A stretch of DNA of 12,104 nucleotides from Candidatus Stahliibacteriota bacterium CG08_land_8_20_14_0_20_40_26 (lineage in GTDB: Bacteria; Hydrothermota; UBA3073), in the NCBI GenBank assembly GCA_002774315.1, contig PEYP01000009.1, positions 1-12,104 on the forward strand, read 5' to 3'. Under the pieces are notes generated by a model. The model was not told the DNA's origin, made no database searches, and saw only the letters and a program-made list of their open reading frames with translations. This document shows, one piece after another, positions 1 to 5,086 of the stretch; the stretch's first letter is position 1; each line of letters opens with the position of its first letter. The position numbers and the translations under genes were made by a program.

Positions 1-564
1 CTGTCTAAGAATGTCATGGCCATTTGAGTATCCACGCTCTGGCTCGAGACGGCAGAGAAATACCTCTGAACCATCAGGCCCTTGTAATAGATATTCTGCT
101 CTTTTTCCACTTATGCCCCTCCACAAAACCGCCGTGGATATACCAAATCCGCACAATATCTGAGGCAATTGTGATATATGACCAAACATATCTGGAAGAT
201 AACCAATCTCCATTACCCGTCCAAAGTCTGATGCAATTCTATGTCCCAAAAGAAGATTACGGATAAGAGCTTCTGCACTCACAAGAAACTCGTCAGGAAG
301 TGTATACCAGGGACCTACAAGAATTCTTCCGTCCTTTATATAGTTTCTCAATTTTTCTCTCATCTGTGGTCTTATTTCAAGGTAGTCCTCCAGCACAACC
401 GTCTGTCCATCCAGGGTAAAGTATCTGTAGTCAGAATCACTGTCCATTATACCAAGCAATGTATCCATCATATCTACAAGCCTCAACCTCATAGTCTTAT
501 AAGGCAGATACCACTCTCTGTCCCAGTGAGTATGAGATACGATATGTATTATATATTTATTCAT
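1..564 (-). CDS. GH38 alpha-mannosidase family glycoside hydrolase, N-terminal part (partial)
   Basis: The frame is open from an ATG at 562-564 to the left edge, giving 188 residues of a protein that continues outside the window. It starts MNKYIIHIVSHTHWDREWYL. The H11-T12-H13-W-D15 motif is the GH38 signature that supplies Zn ligands. The segment YLPDMFGH (122-129) carries D125, which matches the catalytic nucleophile/Zn-ligand Asp of the family. The stretch FTLDGQTVVLEDYLEIRP (49-66) and the GPWYTLPDEFL block (84-94) are also typical. GH38 enzymes hydrolyse alpha-mannosides; the sequence resembles the bacterial MngB-like branch (mannosylglycerate or 2-O-mannosyl substrates), but substrate cannot be decided from the N-terminus. 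No signal peptide is visible, so it is probably cytoplasmic. A GGAGGAG lies at 584-590, 19 nt from the ATG, which is long for a ribosome binding site. No in-frame ATG, GTG or TTG lies closer. The gene diverges from the sirtuin. The plus-strand open frames over this region are shadows. Confidence 0.93.
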   Translation of the reverse strand, partial: MNKYIIHIVSHTHWDREWYLPYKTMRLRLVDMMDTLLGIMDSDSDYRYFTLDGQTVVLEDYLEIRPQMREKLRNYIKDGRILVGPWYTLPDEFLVSAEALIRNLLLGHRIASDFGRVMEIGYLPDMFGHISQLPQILCGFGISTAVLWRGISGKRAEYLLQGPDGSEVFLCRLEPERGYSNGHDILRQ

Positions 565-574
565 AAAAATTTGC

Positions 575-603
575 TTGCAAAATCTCCTCCGTTGTGGTAT
601 AAT
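575..603 (+). promoter_or_regulatory. Predicted sigma70-type promoter for the sirtuin gene
   Basis: TTGCAA at 575-580 and TATAAT at 598-603 are separated by 17 bp. TG at 595-596 plus one base precedes the -10, an extended -10 form. The expected transcript start near 610 leaves a leader of about 170 nt before the sirtuin ATG at 778. The leader is AT-rich (around 630-720) with no recognised element. The promoter starts only about 10 bp upstream of the divergent mannosidase ATG. The fit to consensus is very good; activity is inferred. Confidence 0.6.
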
Positions 604-777
604 AGAGATATAAAAATTGATGCCAGTAAGGGTAGCACGAAGACAAAAAATATAATACCTAATTATAATATAAAAAAGAAAAGAAATCAAGCAAAAATTT
701 ACCCTTTTACAAAGGTTATTGTTGGCTGCTTCATCTGATATATAGAAGAGAGAGTGAATTAAAGAAAGAGACCTCCT

Positions 778-1569
778 ATGAAAACAGAAGAAAATTATAA
801 TGTGATAAGGAACATCATAGATAAAGGAACTGTGGTTGCTCTGACAGGTGCGGGAATATCTAAGGAGAGCGGAATACCAACATTCAGAGAGAAGGGAGGG
901 TTATGGGACAGGTATGACCCTTCAATATATGGAAGCATTGTCGGACTCTCTTCCCTTTTCCTCTTTAAACCCCATCGGATAAGGGATTTCATCGTGGATA
1001 TATACGAGGAGATAATCTCTGTGACTCCAAATCCTGCACATTTTGCACTTGCAAAATTGGAAGAAGAGGGTAAAATTACCTGTATCGTCACCCAGAATAT
1101 CGACAATCTCCATCAGGAGGCAGGTAGCAATAGAGTATACGAACTACATGGAAATATCTATGTGGAGAGATGTATTAGGTGTGGGAAGAGATACAAACGC
1201 AGCAAAGAAGAGATAAAGGAAATCCTGGACTTTTTGAAATCTGTAAGACGGTATGAGATATTGAGTAAAATACTGCCAAAGTGTGAGTGCGGGGGAAGGA
1301 AGAGACCCGATGTAGTGCTGTTCGGGGAATCACTGCCTCAGAAAGAATTTGAGGAGGCATACAATGAAGTGCGTAACTGCAAGAGTTTGCTTTTGGTGGG
1401 CACATCGGGCGTAGTTTATCCTGCAGCATCGCTACCTTACTTAGCAAAAGAGGTTGGAGCAACCATAATAGAGATTTCACCCGAACCCACGGCACTATCT
1501 TCTCTTGCAGATCGCACAATCATCGGTAAGGCAGGAGACATCCTGCCAAAATTATTAAAAAGAAAATAG
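778..1569 (+). CDS. cobB: Sirtuin, NAD-dependent protein deacylase (Sir2/CobB family)
   Basis: 263 residues, the usual length of a single-domain bacterial sirtuin. It removes acyl groups from lysines using NAD, releasing nicotinamide and O-acyl-ADP-ribose in the cytoplasm. Visible motifs in order: the NAD-binding GAGISKESGIPTFR (25-38), TQNIDNLH (105-112), catalytic H124 in ELHGN, four Zn cysteines C132, C135, C169 and C171, then LFGESLP (181-187), GTSGVVYPAASLP (208-220) and a final ISPEP (234-238). Where CobB and SIRT5 carry the Tyr/Arg pair of the acidic-acyl pocket, the matching segment RDFIVDIYEEI (69-79) shows I72 and I75. By my hand alignment, therefore, it lacks the desuccinylase pair and is more likely a deacetylase. 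ATG at 778 fits the family N-terminus; only a weak purine-rich stretch lies upstream. The gene is monocistronic as far as can be seen, followed directly by repeats, and no clear terminator is present. Confidence 0.95.
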   Translation: MKTEENYNVIRNIIDKGTVVALTGAGISKESGIPTFREKGGLWDRYDPSIYGSIVGLSSLFLFKPHRIRDFIVDIYEEIISVTPNPAHFALAKLEEEGKITCIVTQNIDNLHQEAGSNRVYELHGNIYVERCIRCGKRYKRSKEEIKEILDFLKSVRRYEILSKILPKCECGGRKRPDVVLFGESLPQKEFEEAYNEVRNCKSLLLVGTSGVVYPAASLPYLAKEVGATIIEISPEPTALSSLADRTIIGKAGDILPKLLKRK

Positions 1570-1616
1570 CCCTGTGGACTGATTTTAACCACAAAGTTCA
1601 CAAAGTTCACAGATAC

Positions 1617-1733
1617 AGATAGTCATTGGGTTATTATGTAATTAAGTTATTGGGTCATTAAGTAATAAGGCTATCAGGCTATCAAGCAATCACGCTATCA
1701 GGTCATTAGGTAAATAAGTTATTAAGTCATTGT
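1617..1733. repeat. Degenerate short tandem array, GTCATTAAG/GCTATCAGG type
   Basis: About 115 bp built from imperfect 8-10-bp units such as gtcattggg, ttattatg, taattaag, ttattggg, tcattaag, gctatcagg and caatcacg. A relative in the opposite orientation occurs at 3541-3600 (cttaattacacaatgaccc and following). The units drift in sequence but keep a common ATTA/ATCA core. No coding or clear hairpin potential. Confidence 0.7.
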
Positions 1734-1755
1734 GGGAGCGACTTCCCAGTCGCGA
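1732..1755. repeat. Short palindromic repeat with GCGACT/AGTCGC stem
   Basis: GCGACT (1738-1743) and AGTCGC (1748-1753) form a 6-bp stem over a 4-base TCCC loop. GGGA at 1734-1737 can alternatively pair with TCCC at 1744-1747. A loose relative with a GACGC/GCGTC stem sits at 3523-3536. Looks like a dispersed REP-like element rather than a terminator, since no T-run follows. Confidence 0.5.
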
Positions 1756-1858
1756 TAATACTGTAATCTACAATCTGTAATCTAAAATCTGCTCTTAGTG
1801 CCTTCGTGCCTTTATGGTGAAAAATGGACTGCGGGGCACAGTCGGTTACATTTCTTAA

Positions 1859-1890
1859 TAGAGATTTCTGGGCTTTTTCAGAAATCTCTA
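1859..1890. repeat. Perfect 12-bp hairpin, first of a covarying pair
   Basis: TAGAGATTTCTG (1859-1870) pairs perfectly with CAGAAATCTCTA (1879-1890) over the 8-base loop GGCTTTTT. The second copy at 1983-2013 has the same architecture and loop type but two base-pair changes that are compensated on the other arm. Confidence 0.8.
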
Positions 1891-1909
1891 ATTACACTGA
1901 TTAAATATA

Positions 1910-1982
1910 GATTACACAGATTAAGAAAATGTTGAAAAATGCATAAGAATCGGTGTAATCTTTCTTCAAAATCTGTGTAATC
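1910..1982. repeat. 13-bp perfect inverted repeat between the two hairpins
   Basis: GATTACACAGATT (1910-1922) is the exact reverse complement of AATCTGTGTAATC (1970-1982). Both are units of the dispersed ATCTGTGTAATCAG repeat family. They lie between the hairpins at 1859-1890 and 1983-2013 and directly abut the second, so that 1859-2013 has an overall symmetric, nested layout. Confidence 0.65.
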
Positions 1983-2013
1983 AGAGGTCTCTGGGTATTT
2001 TTCAGAGACCTCT
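1983..2013. repeat. Perfect 11-bp hairpin, second of a covarying pair
   Basis: AGAGGTCTCTG (1983-1993) pairs with CAGAGACCTCT (2003-2013) over a 9-base loop GGTATTTTT. Relative to the hairpin at 1859-1890, stem positions 5 and 7 change from A-T and T-A to G-C and C-G with both arms altered together. Confidence 0.8.
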
Positions 2014-2023
2014 AATAAATTTC

Positions 2024-2052
2024 TTGACTTTTTGGTCTTTTTATGTTATACT
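2024..2052 (+). promoter_or_regulatory. Strong predicted sigma70-type promoter without an adjacent gene
   Basis: TTGACT (2024-2029) and TATACT (2047-2052) are separated by 17 bp, with TG at 2044-2045 plus one base giving an extended -10. The predicted start is near 2059. The nearest downstream gene on this strand is the transketolase N-half at 2543, about 480 nt away across the parS palindrome and several hairpins. It may drive that gene with a long structured leader, or a short non-coding transcript. Confidence 0.55.
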
Positions 2053-2095
2053 TTATACTCCTTTTTGCTCTTGTGAATAATTACCGCTTAATTTT

Positions 2096-2119
2096 AAGAT
2101 GTTTCACGTGAAACATCTT
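2096..2119. promoter_or_regulatory. parS: parS centromere site (ParB-binding palindrome)
   Basis: The 16-mer TGTTTCACGTGAAACA at 2100-2115 is an exact match to the widely conserved chromosomal parS sequence bound by ParB/Spo0J. It is embedded in a 24-bp perfect palindrome running from AAGATG to CATCTT. ParB loads here and spreads, organising origin-proximal DNA for segregation with ParA and SMC. No parA or parB gene is in the window. A run of T (2118-2121) follows, so a terminator-like hairpin is an alternative, but the exact 16-bp match makes parS the better reading. Confidence 0.85.
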
Positions 2120-2135
2120 TTACGCTTTTTTGTTT

Positions 2136-2168
2136 GGACACACCTGCCTGCCGGCAGGCACGGTGTCC
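2136..2168. repeat. GC-rich palindrome with extended GGACAC/GTGTCC arms
   Basis: A perfect TGCCTGCCGGCAGGCA palindrome (2145-2160) is extended by GGACAC (2136-2141) and GTGTCC (2163-2168), giving an almost continuous stem with one bulged base. It is one of about ten copies of the CCTGCC palindrome family in the window. Confidence 0.8.
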
Positions 2169-2191
2169 CTGTCCGAGAGATAGCGCAATTT

Positions 2192-2257
2192 ACCACAAAG
2201 TTCACAAAGGACACAAAGTTTAAAAAATAAATAGCTTCTCTTTGTGTGCTTTGTGGT
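2192..2257. repeat. Inverted repeat of CACAAAG-type units
   Basis: ACCACAAAG (2192-2200) and ACACAAAG (2211-2218) are mirrored as CTTTGTGT (2240-2247) and CTTTGTGGT (2249-2257), giving a nested inverted repeat. Related units lie at 1589-1611, 3482-3493 and 8788-8797, always outside genes. Confidence 0.65.
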
Positions 2258-2268
2258 TTAAATAAAGA

Positions 2269-2318
2269 TGTAGGGCACGGACTTACCCGTGCTAGCACAA
2301 ATTAAATTTGTGCCTACA
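2269..2318. repeat. Three-way-junction-like structured element
   Basis: An outer stem TGTAG (2269-2273) with CTACA (2314-2318) encloses two perfect stems: GCACGG (2275-2280) with CCGTGC (2287-2292), and GCACAAATT (2295-2303) with AATTTGTGC (2305-2313). This accounts for almost every base. It could be a structured RNA domain or a fossil palindromic mobile element; no known RNA family was recognised. Confidence 0.55.
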
Positions 2319-2396
2319 ATTTGAAATAAATAAATTGAAATAAATAATCAGTGTAATCTGCGTTAATCAGCGTCAATAGAAAGAGTTTTTTAGACA

Positions 2397-2431
2397 CACC
2401 TGCCTGCCGGTAGGCAGGGATTAACGCAGAT
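2397..2431. repeat. 35-bp composite repeat, left copy of an inverted pair flanking the tkt N-half
   Basis: The CCTGCCTGCCGGTAGGCAGG palindrome (2399-2418) is joined to GATTAACGCAGAT. The whole 35 bp recurs exactly, in reverse complement, at 3616-3650. A shorter relative (palindrome plus GATTAAC) is at 4735-4759. Confidence 0.85.
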
Positions 2432-2469
2432 GTTCACAGATAAATAAAAAACTTTGAAGTAAAAAAACA

Positions 2470-2532
2470 ATCAGTGTTAATCAGCGTAAATCTGTGTCAA
2501 GAAAATAGAAGTTATCTGCGTTAATCTGCGTC
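2470..2532. repeat. TTAATCAGCGTAAATCTGTGT-type repeats up to the tkt start
   Basis: Imperfect tandem units of the kind cagtgttaatcagcg, taaatctgtgtc and gttaatctgcgtc run to within about 10 bp of the transketolase ATG. Other members of the family are at 1891-1982, 2349-2376, 3603-3629 and 9573-9628. All are intergenic. Confidence 0.7.
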
Positions 2533-2542
2533 CCCAGAAGCA

Positions 2543-3373
2543 ATGAATATTAATAACCTAAAAGAGATTGCGAGGCTTGTGAGGGGAGATGTGATTGAGA
2601 TGCTTACAAGAGCGGGCTCTGGTCACCCCGGCGGCTCGCTCTCTGCGGTAGATATCCTTGTCACACTCTACTATGAGGTGATGCGCCACAATCCCGAAAG
2701 ACCCGATGATGATGATAGAGACAGACTTATTTTGTCAAAGGGGCATGCCGCTCCTGCCCTCTATGCAATCCTTTCAAGACTGGGTTATTTTGACAGGGAG
2801 TGGCTTTGGAATCTGCGGAAGTGTGGAGCCAGACTTCAGGGTCATCCGTATGCACCAAATACACCAGGTGTTGATGCATCAAGTGGTTCACTCGGGCAGG
2901 GGCTTTCTTTCGCTAACGGATGCGCAATGAGAGCAAAACTTGACGGGAAGTCTTACAGGGTGTACTGCATAATAGGGGATGGTGAGACAAATGAAGGACA
3001 GATATGGGAGGCATCTATGACCTCTACACGATATGGTCTTAATAACCTATGCTGTATACTTGACTATAACGAATTCCAAATAGATGGTAGAATAGAGGAT
3101 ATTAAAAATCCTCTCCCGTTCAGAGATAAATGGGAGGCGTTTGGATGGAATGTTTTTAATGTAAATGGACACTCATTTGAAGAACTCAATAGGGCATTTG
3201 AGGAGGCAAGGAAGATAAAGGGAAAGCCAACTATGATAATTGCCCGTACAGTAAAGGGAAAAGGGGTCTCATTTATGGAAGGAACCCTTGAATGGCACGG
3301 GAAGGCGCCAACGAGAGAAGAGGCAGATAGGGCGCTAAAAGAACTGGGATTTGATAGTGGTATCACTTTTTAG
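2543..3373 (+). CDS. tkt: Transketolase, N-terminal subunit (ThDP pyrophosphate-binding half)
   Basis: 276 residues, the usual size of the N-terminal half in organisms with a split transketolase. With the C-terminal half (5557-6501) it transfers two-carbon ketol units in the non-oxidative pentose phosphate pathway. Visible features: SGHPGG (26-31) with H28 that contacts the cofactor; LSKGHAAPALYA (64-75); GSLGQGLS (115-122); the ThDP motif starting GDGETNEGQ (145-153) and ending DYNEFQIDG (174-182), with Mg2+ ligands D146 and N176; and H210 in NGH. ATG at 2543 is directly preceded by dispersed repeat DNA and only a weak AGAAG lies upstream, so start and expression signals are not strong. The next gene is an unrelated hydrolase, whereas split transketolase halves are normally adjacent. 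A DXS or sulfoacetaldehyde-type role is less likely given the close match to the transketolase pattern. Confidence 0.95.
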   Translation: MNINNLKEIARLVRGDVIEMLTRAGSGHPGGSLSAVDILVTLYYEVMRHNPERPDDDDRDRLILSKGHAAPALYAILSRLGYFDREWLWNLRKCGARLQGHPYAPNTPGVDASSGSLGQGLSFANGCAMRAKLDGKSYRVYCIIGDGETNEGQIWEASMTSTRYGLNNLCCILDYNEFQIDGRIEDIKNPLPFRDKWEAFGWNVFNVNGHSFEELNRAFEEARKIKGKPTMIIARTVKGKGVSFMEGTLEWHGKAPTREEADRALKELGFDSGITF

Positions 3374-3460
3374 ACGCAGATCAACATACCTGCTTGACAC
3401 AAGGCAGAGGAATTATACAGATTTCAGATTACAGATTTTAGATTGTAGTATTTTTCACCA

Positions 3461-3479
3461 CACCTGTCTGCCGACAGGT
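3461..3479. repeat. CCTGTCTGCCGACAGG variant of the GC palindrome family
   Basis: ACCTGTCTGCCGACAGGT is a near-perfect palindrome and a sequence-shifted member of the CCTGCC family; the inner TGTC/GACA pairs replace TGCC/GGCA while pairing is kept. A similar variant lies at 4619-4634. Confidence 0.75.
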
Positions 3480-3615
3480 AGAAAGGACACAAAGAACCAA
3501 AAGATTAAAAAATTGTAGTCGAGACGCCATTGCGTCGTTGTGTCAATAACTTAATTACACAATGACCCAATTACCAAGTGACCTAATAACCTAATTACTA
3601 TCTTTATCTGCATCT

Positions 3616-3650
3616 ATCTGCGTTAATCCCTGCCTACCGGCAGGCAGGTG
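3616..3650. repeat. 35-bp composite repeat, right copy of the inverted pair
   Basis: Exact reverse complement of 2397-2431: ATCTGCGTTAATC followed by the palindrome CCTGCCTACCGGCAGGCAGG (3629-3648) and TG. Identity stops abruptly on both sides. It ends 22 bp before the hydrolase start codon. Confidence 0.85.
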
Positions 3651-3672
3651 CATCCTAAAATAAAGGAATTGA

Positions 3673-4431
3673 GTGCGTATAACATATATCGTCCATAGTT
3701 GTTTTGTGATTGAAGACGAGGAAGTGGTTATGGTCTTTGACTACCCTGACTTCGATGCCCTCTCATGTATTGATTTTCCTCTCCAAGAAGTTGACATAAA
3801 GCCTTATATAGACCCCAAAAAAAGGGTATTGCTCTTCTCGTCCCATTCACATCCTGACCATTTTAATCCTAAAGTCAAAGAGATTGTAAGGGAGATTCGC
3901 AATTCAAGATTTATATTTTCAGATGGTGTATTCGATTTCTTCCCCGATTACACAAAGGGCATAGAGAATAAATGTCATCCTATGAAGCCCGGTGATTGCA
4001 TTGATATAGAAGGAACAAAAATTGAAGCTATGCCATCAACTGATATAGGACTTTCCTTCTTCATAGAACATAAAGGGATACATCTATTCTTTCCCGGTGA
4101 TCTTGCGTTATGGCTCTGGGATGGCCTTGACAAAGATACAAAAAGAGAGATAAGTGAGACATTCAACGGGATAATTCAGGAGATAAAAAAGAAAAGAACC
4201 GATATTCTTTTTGTAGTAGCGGAACCAAGCTTGAGAGAAATAGGGTGGGGTGGTGCAGTAGATGCGGTAAAGTGCGTTATGCCTGACCTGACAATCCCAA
4301 TACACCTTCACCAGCAACTCTCCTGGATATACAAGTTCAAACAGGCCCTGCCCCCTGGTGTGGAGGTGTTCAGTTACAGAAAAAGCGGTGACTACTTGGA
4401 CTGGGAGAAGCAGCAAGACCAGAGACAATAG
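3673..4431 (+). CDS. Metallo-beta-lactamase-fold metal-dependent hydrolase (UlaG-like)
   Basis: 252 residues starting at GTG 3673, chosen because AAAGGA (3662-3667) lies 5 nt upstream and the protein opens with MRITYIVHSCFVIE, the typical first strand of this fold. The metal site is clear: HSHPDH (58-63) gives H58, H60, D62 and H63; D143 lies in PGD (141-143) and H211 in PIHLH. The block PSTDIGLSFFIEH (121-133) followed by LFFPGDLALWLW (138-149) matches a small-MBL branch usually carrying STDEGVSF and HAGDLN; here the His of HAGD is replaced by Pro. Substrate is unknown: UlaG itself is an ascorbate-6-phosphate lactonase, but most relatives are uncharacterised. No signal peptide, so cytoplasmic. 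The last residues (QQDQRQ) are encoded by the AGACCACAGAC-type repeat that continues past the stop codon, so the C-terminus appears to have been altered by repeat sequence. Confidence 0.9.
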   Translation: MRITYIVHSCFVIEDEEVVMVFDYPDFDALSCIDFPLQEVDIKPYIDPKKRVLLFSSHSHPDHFNPKVKEIVREIRNSRFIFSDGVFDFFPDYTKGIENKCHPMKPGDCIDIEGTKIEAMPSTDIGLSFFIEHKGIHLFFPGDLALWLWDGLDKDTKREISETFNGIIQEIKKKRTDILFVVAEPSLREIGWGGAVDAVKCVMPDLTIPIHLHQQLSWIYKFKQALPPGVEVFSYRKSGDYLDWEKQQDQRQ

Positions 4432-4462
4432 ACCACAGACAACAGACCGAAGACTTAAGACC
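4416..4462. repeat. AGACCACAGACAAC-type degenerate repeat overlapping a gene end
   Basis: Units agaccagagac, aatagaccacagac, aacagaccgaag and acttaagacc follow each other. The array covers the last codons and stop (4429-4431) of the hydrolase and continues 31 bp beyond it. Confidence 0.65.
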
Positions 4463-4873
4463 TTTAACAGAGTTTCTTTATTGTCTCATACCTGCCTACC
4501 GCTGGCAGGGGTATGGACAACCTTGGTAGTCGCAGGCTTCACAGGCTGTGCAGAAATGTGATTTTTCCATGTTGCGGACAGGAATAAACCTTGTCCCTAC
4601 AGGGTAGGAACAACCCTTCCTGTCTACCGACAGGTAGAGTGGTTGTCCGCAGGAGAGCTTTTAATGTCGATTGTGATGGAGTTAAGGCGCCTGCCTGCGG
4701 TAGGCAGGTAAGCCTTTTATATAAAATCCTTACGCCTGCCTGCGGTAGGCAGGGATTAACTCCACGGATTAACTCCAATCTACCTGTCGCCTGCCTGCCG
4801 GTAGGCAGGGTAGACAGGCTTGTTGCGGTTGTTTTTGCACAACCACTAAAGGTTGCGACTACCCTTTTAAAGG
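4432..4873. other. 442-bp spacer dominated by GC-rich palindromes
   Basis: No credible gene; the frames on both strands translate palindromes (CLPAGR, ACGRQ, LPQAG peptides). Palindrome copies are at 4491-4510 (imperfect), 4619-4634, 4690-4708, 4735-4753 and 4783-4818 (nested, with CCTGTC/GACAGG outer arms around 4790-4809). A further small hairpin GGTTGT/ACAACC lies at 4827-4844. No promoter for the downstream cassette was identified. Confidence 0.8.
4690..4818. repeat. Cluster of three GC-rich palindromes
   Basis: CCTGCCTGCGGTAGGCAGG occurs at 4690-4708 and again identically at 4735-4753; CCTGCCTGCCGGTAGGCAGG at 4790-4809 is nested in CCTGTC (4783-4788) and GACAGG (4813-4818). The three copies lie within 130 bp, the densest cluster in the window. 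Confidence 0.85.
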
Positions 4874-5086
4874 ATGATTAAAAACGCTAGAATTTTAGAA
4901 GAACTTAAACGCCAAGAGATCACAAAACAGAAATTTTCTTACTCTTGCGCTCTTAAGCTCTTTGAGTCTATGTGGAGAGAGGCAGTAGCCCTTGGGGTTC
5001 TACCTTTTCGTGACCCTATGGAGGGTATTGAATCAGATATTAAAGTGGCACAAATTCTGAACTCATGTTTGAACAACTTATTGTAA
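4874..5086 (+). CDS. Small uncharacterised protein upstream of a nucleotidyltransferase
   Basis: 70 residues. I recognise the pattern rather than a characterised function: short proteins ending in a block like FRDPMEGIESDIKVAQILNS (45-64) often precede a nucleotidyltransferase of the AbiEii/MNT type, as here. The reading frame overlaps the nucleotidyltransferase start (5065) by 22 bp, which suggests translational coupling and a partner role, perhaps like an antitoxin. It is predicted mostly helical and acidic-basic mixed, with no membrane segment. AAAGG (4869-4873) touches the ATG with no spacing, so translation initiation is doubtful. Because its partner is broken, this gene may be a decaying remnant although its own frame is intact. 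Confidence 0.65.
   Translation: MIKNARILEELKRQEITKQKFSYSCALKLFESMWREAVALGVLPFRDPMEGIESDIKVAQILNSCLNNLL

Larger units (their letters stand above)
1570..2542. other. 973-bp spacer without genes, packed with repeats, hairpins and a parS site
   Basis: No convincing coding region on either strand. The 64-codon minus-strand frame at 2104-2298 only translates repeats (CLPAGR peptide from the GC palindrome). Contents in order: CACAAAG-type repeat (1589-1611), degenerate GTCATTAAG/GCTATCAGG octamer-like array (about 1620-1733), AGTCGC hairpin (1732-1755), AATCTACAATCTG repeat (1761-1791), CACAAAG-type relative (about 1796-1822), two covarying hairpins (1859-1890, 1983-2013), promoter (2024-2052), parS palindrome (2096-2119), GC palindromes (2136-2168, 2397-2431), a CACAAAG inverted repeat (2192-2257), a three-way hairpin (2269-2318) and TTAATCTGCGT repeats up to 14 bp before the tkt start. 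Confidence 0.85.
3374..3672. other. 299-bp repeat-filled spacer
   Basis: No gene. It contains the CAGATTTCAGATTACAG-type repeat (3418-3449, relatives at 1761-1791 and 8797-8825), a CACCTGTCTGCCGACAGGT palindrome (3461-3479), CACAAAG units (about 3482-3493), a GACGC/GCGTC mini-hairpin (3523-3536), a reverse-oriented ATTAAG octamer array (3541-3600) and the right copy of the 35-bp composite repeat. No terminator or promoter stood out. Confidence 0.75.

Noticed and set aside
24..738. Plus-strand open frames over the left end
   Set aside because: They lie opposite a minus-strand frame with clear GH38 motifs and show no protein-like composition themselves.
1570..2542. CRISPR array
   Set aside because: Repeats are irregular, degenerate and of several families, without constant spacer length; no cas genes are nearby.
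4539..4881. Open frames on both strands with CLPAGR/ACGRQ-like peptides
   Set aside because: They are translations of the GC palindromes and have no other support.
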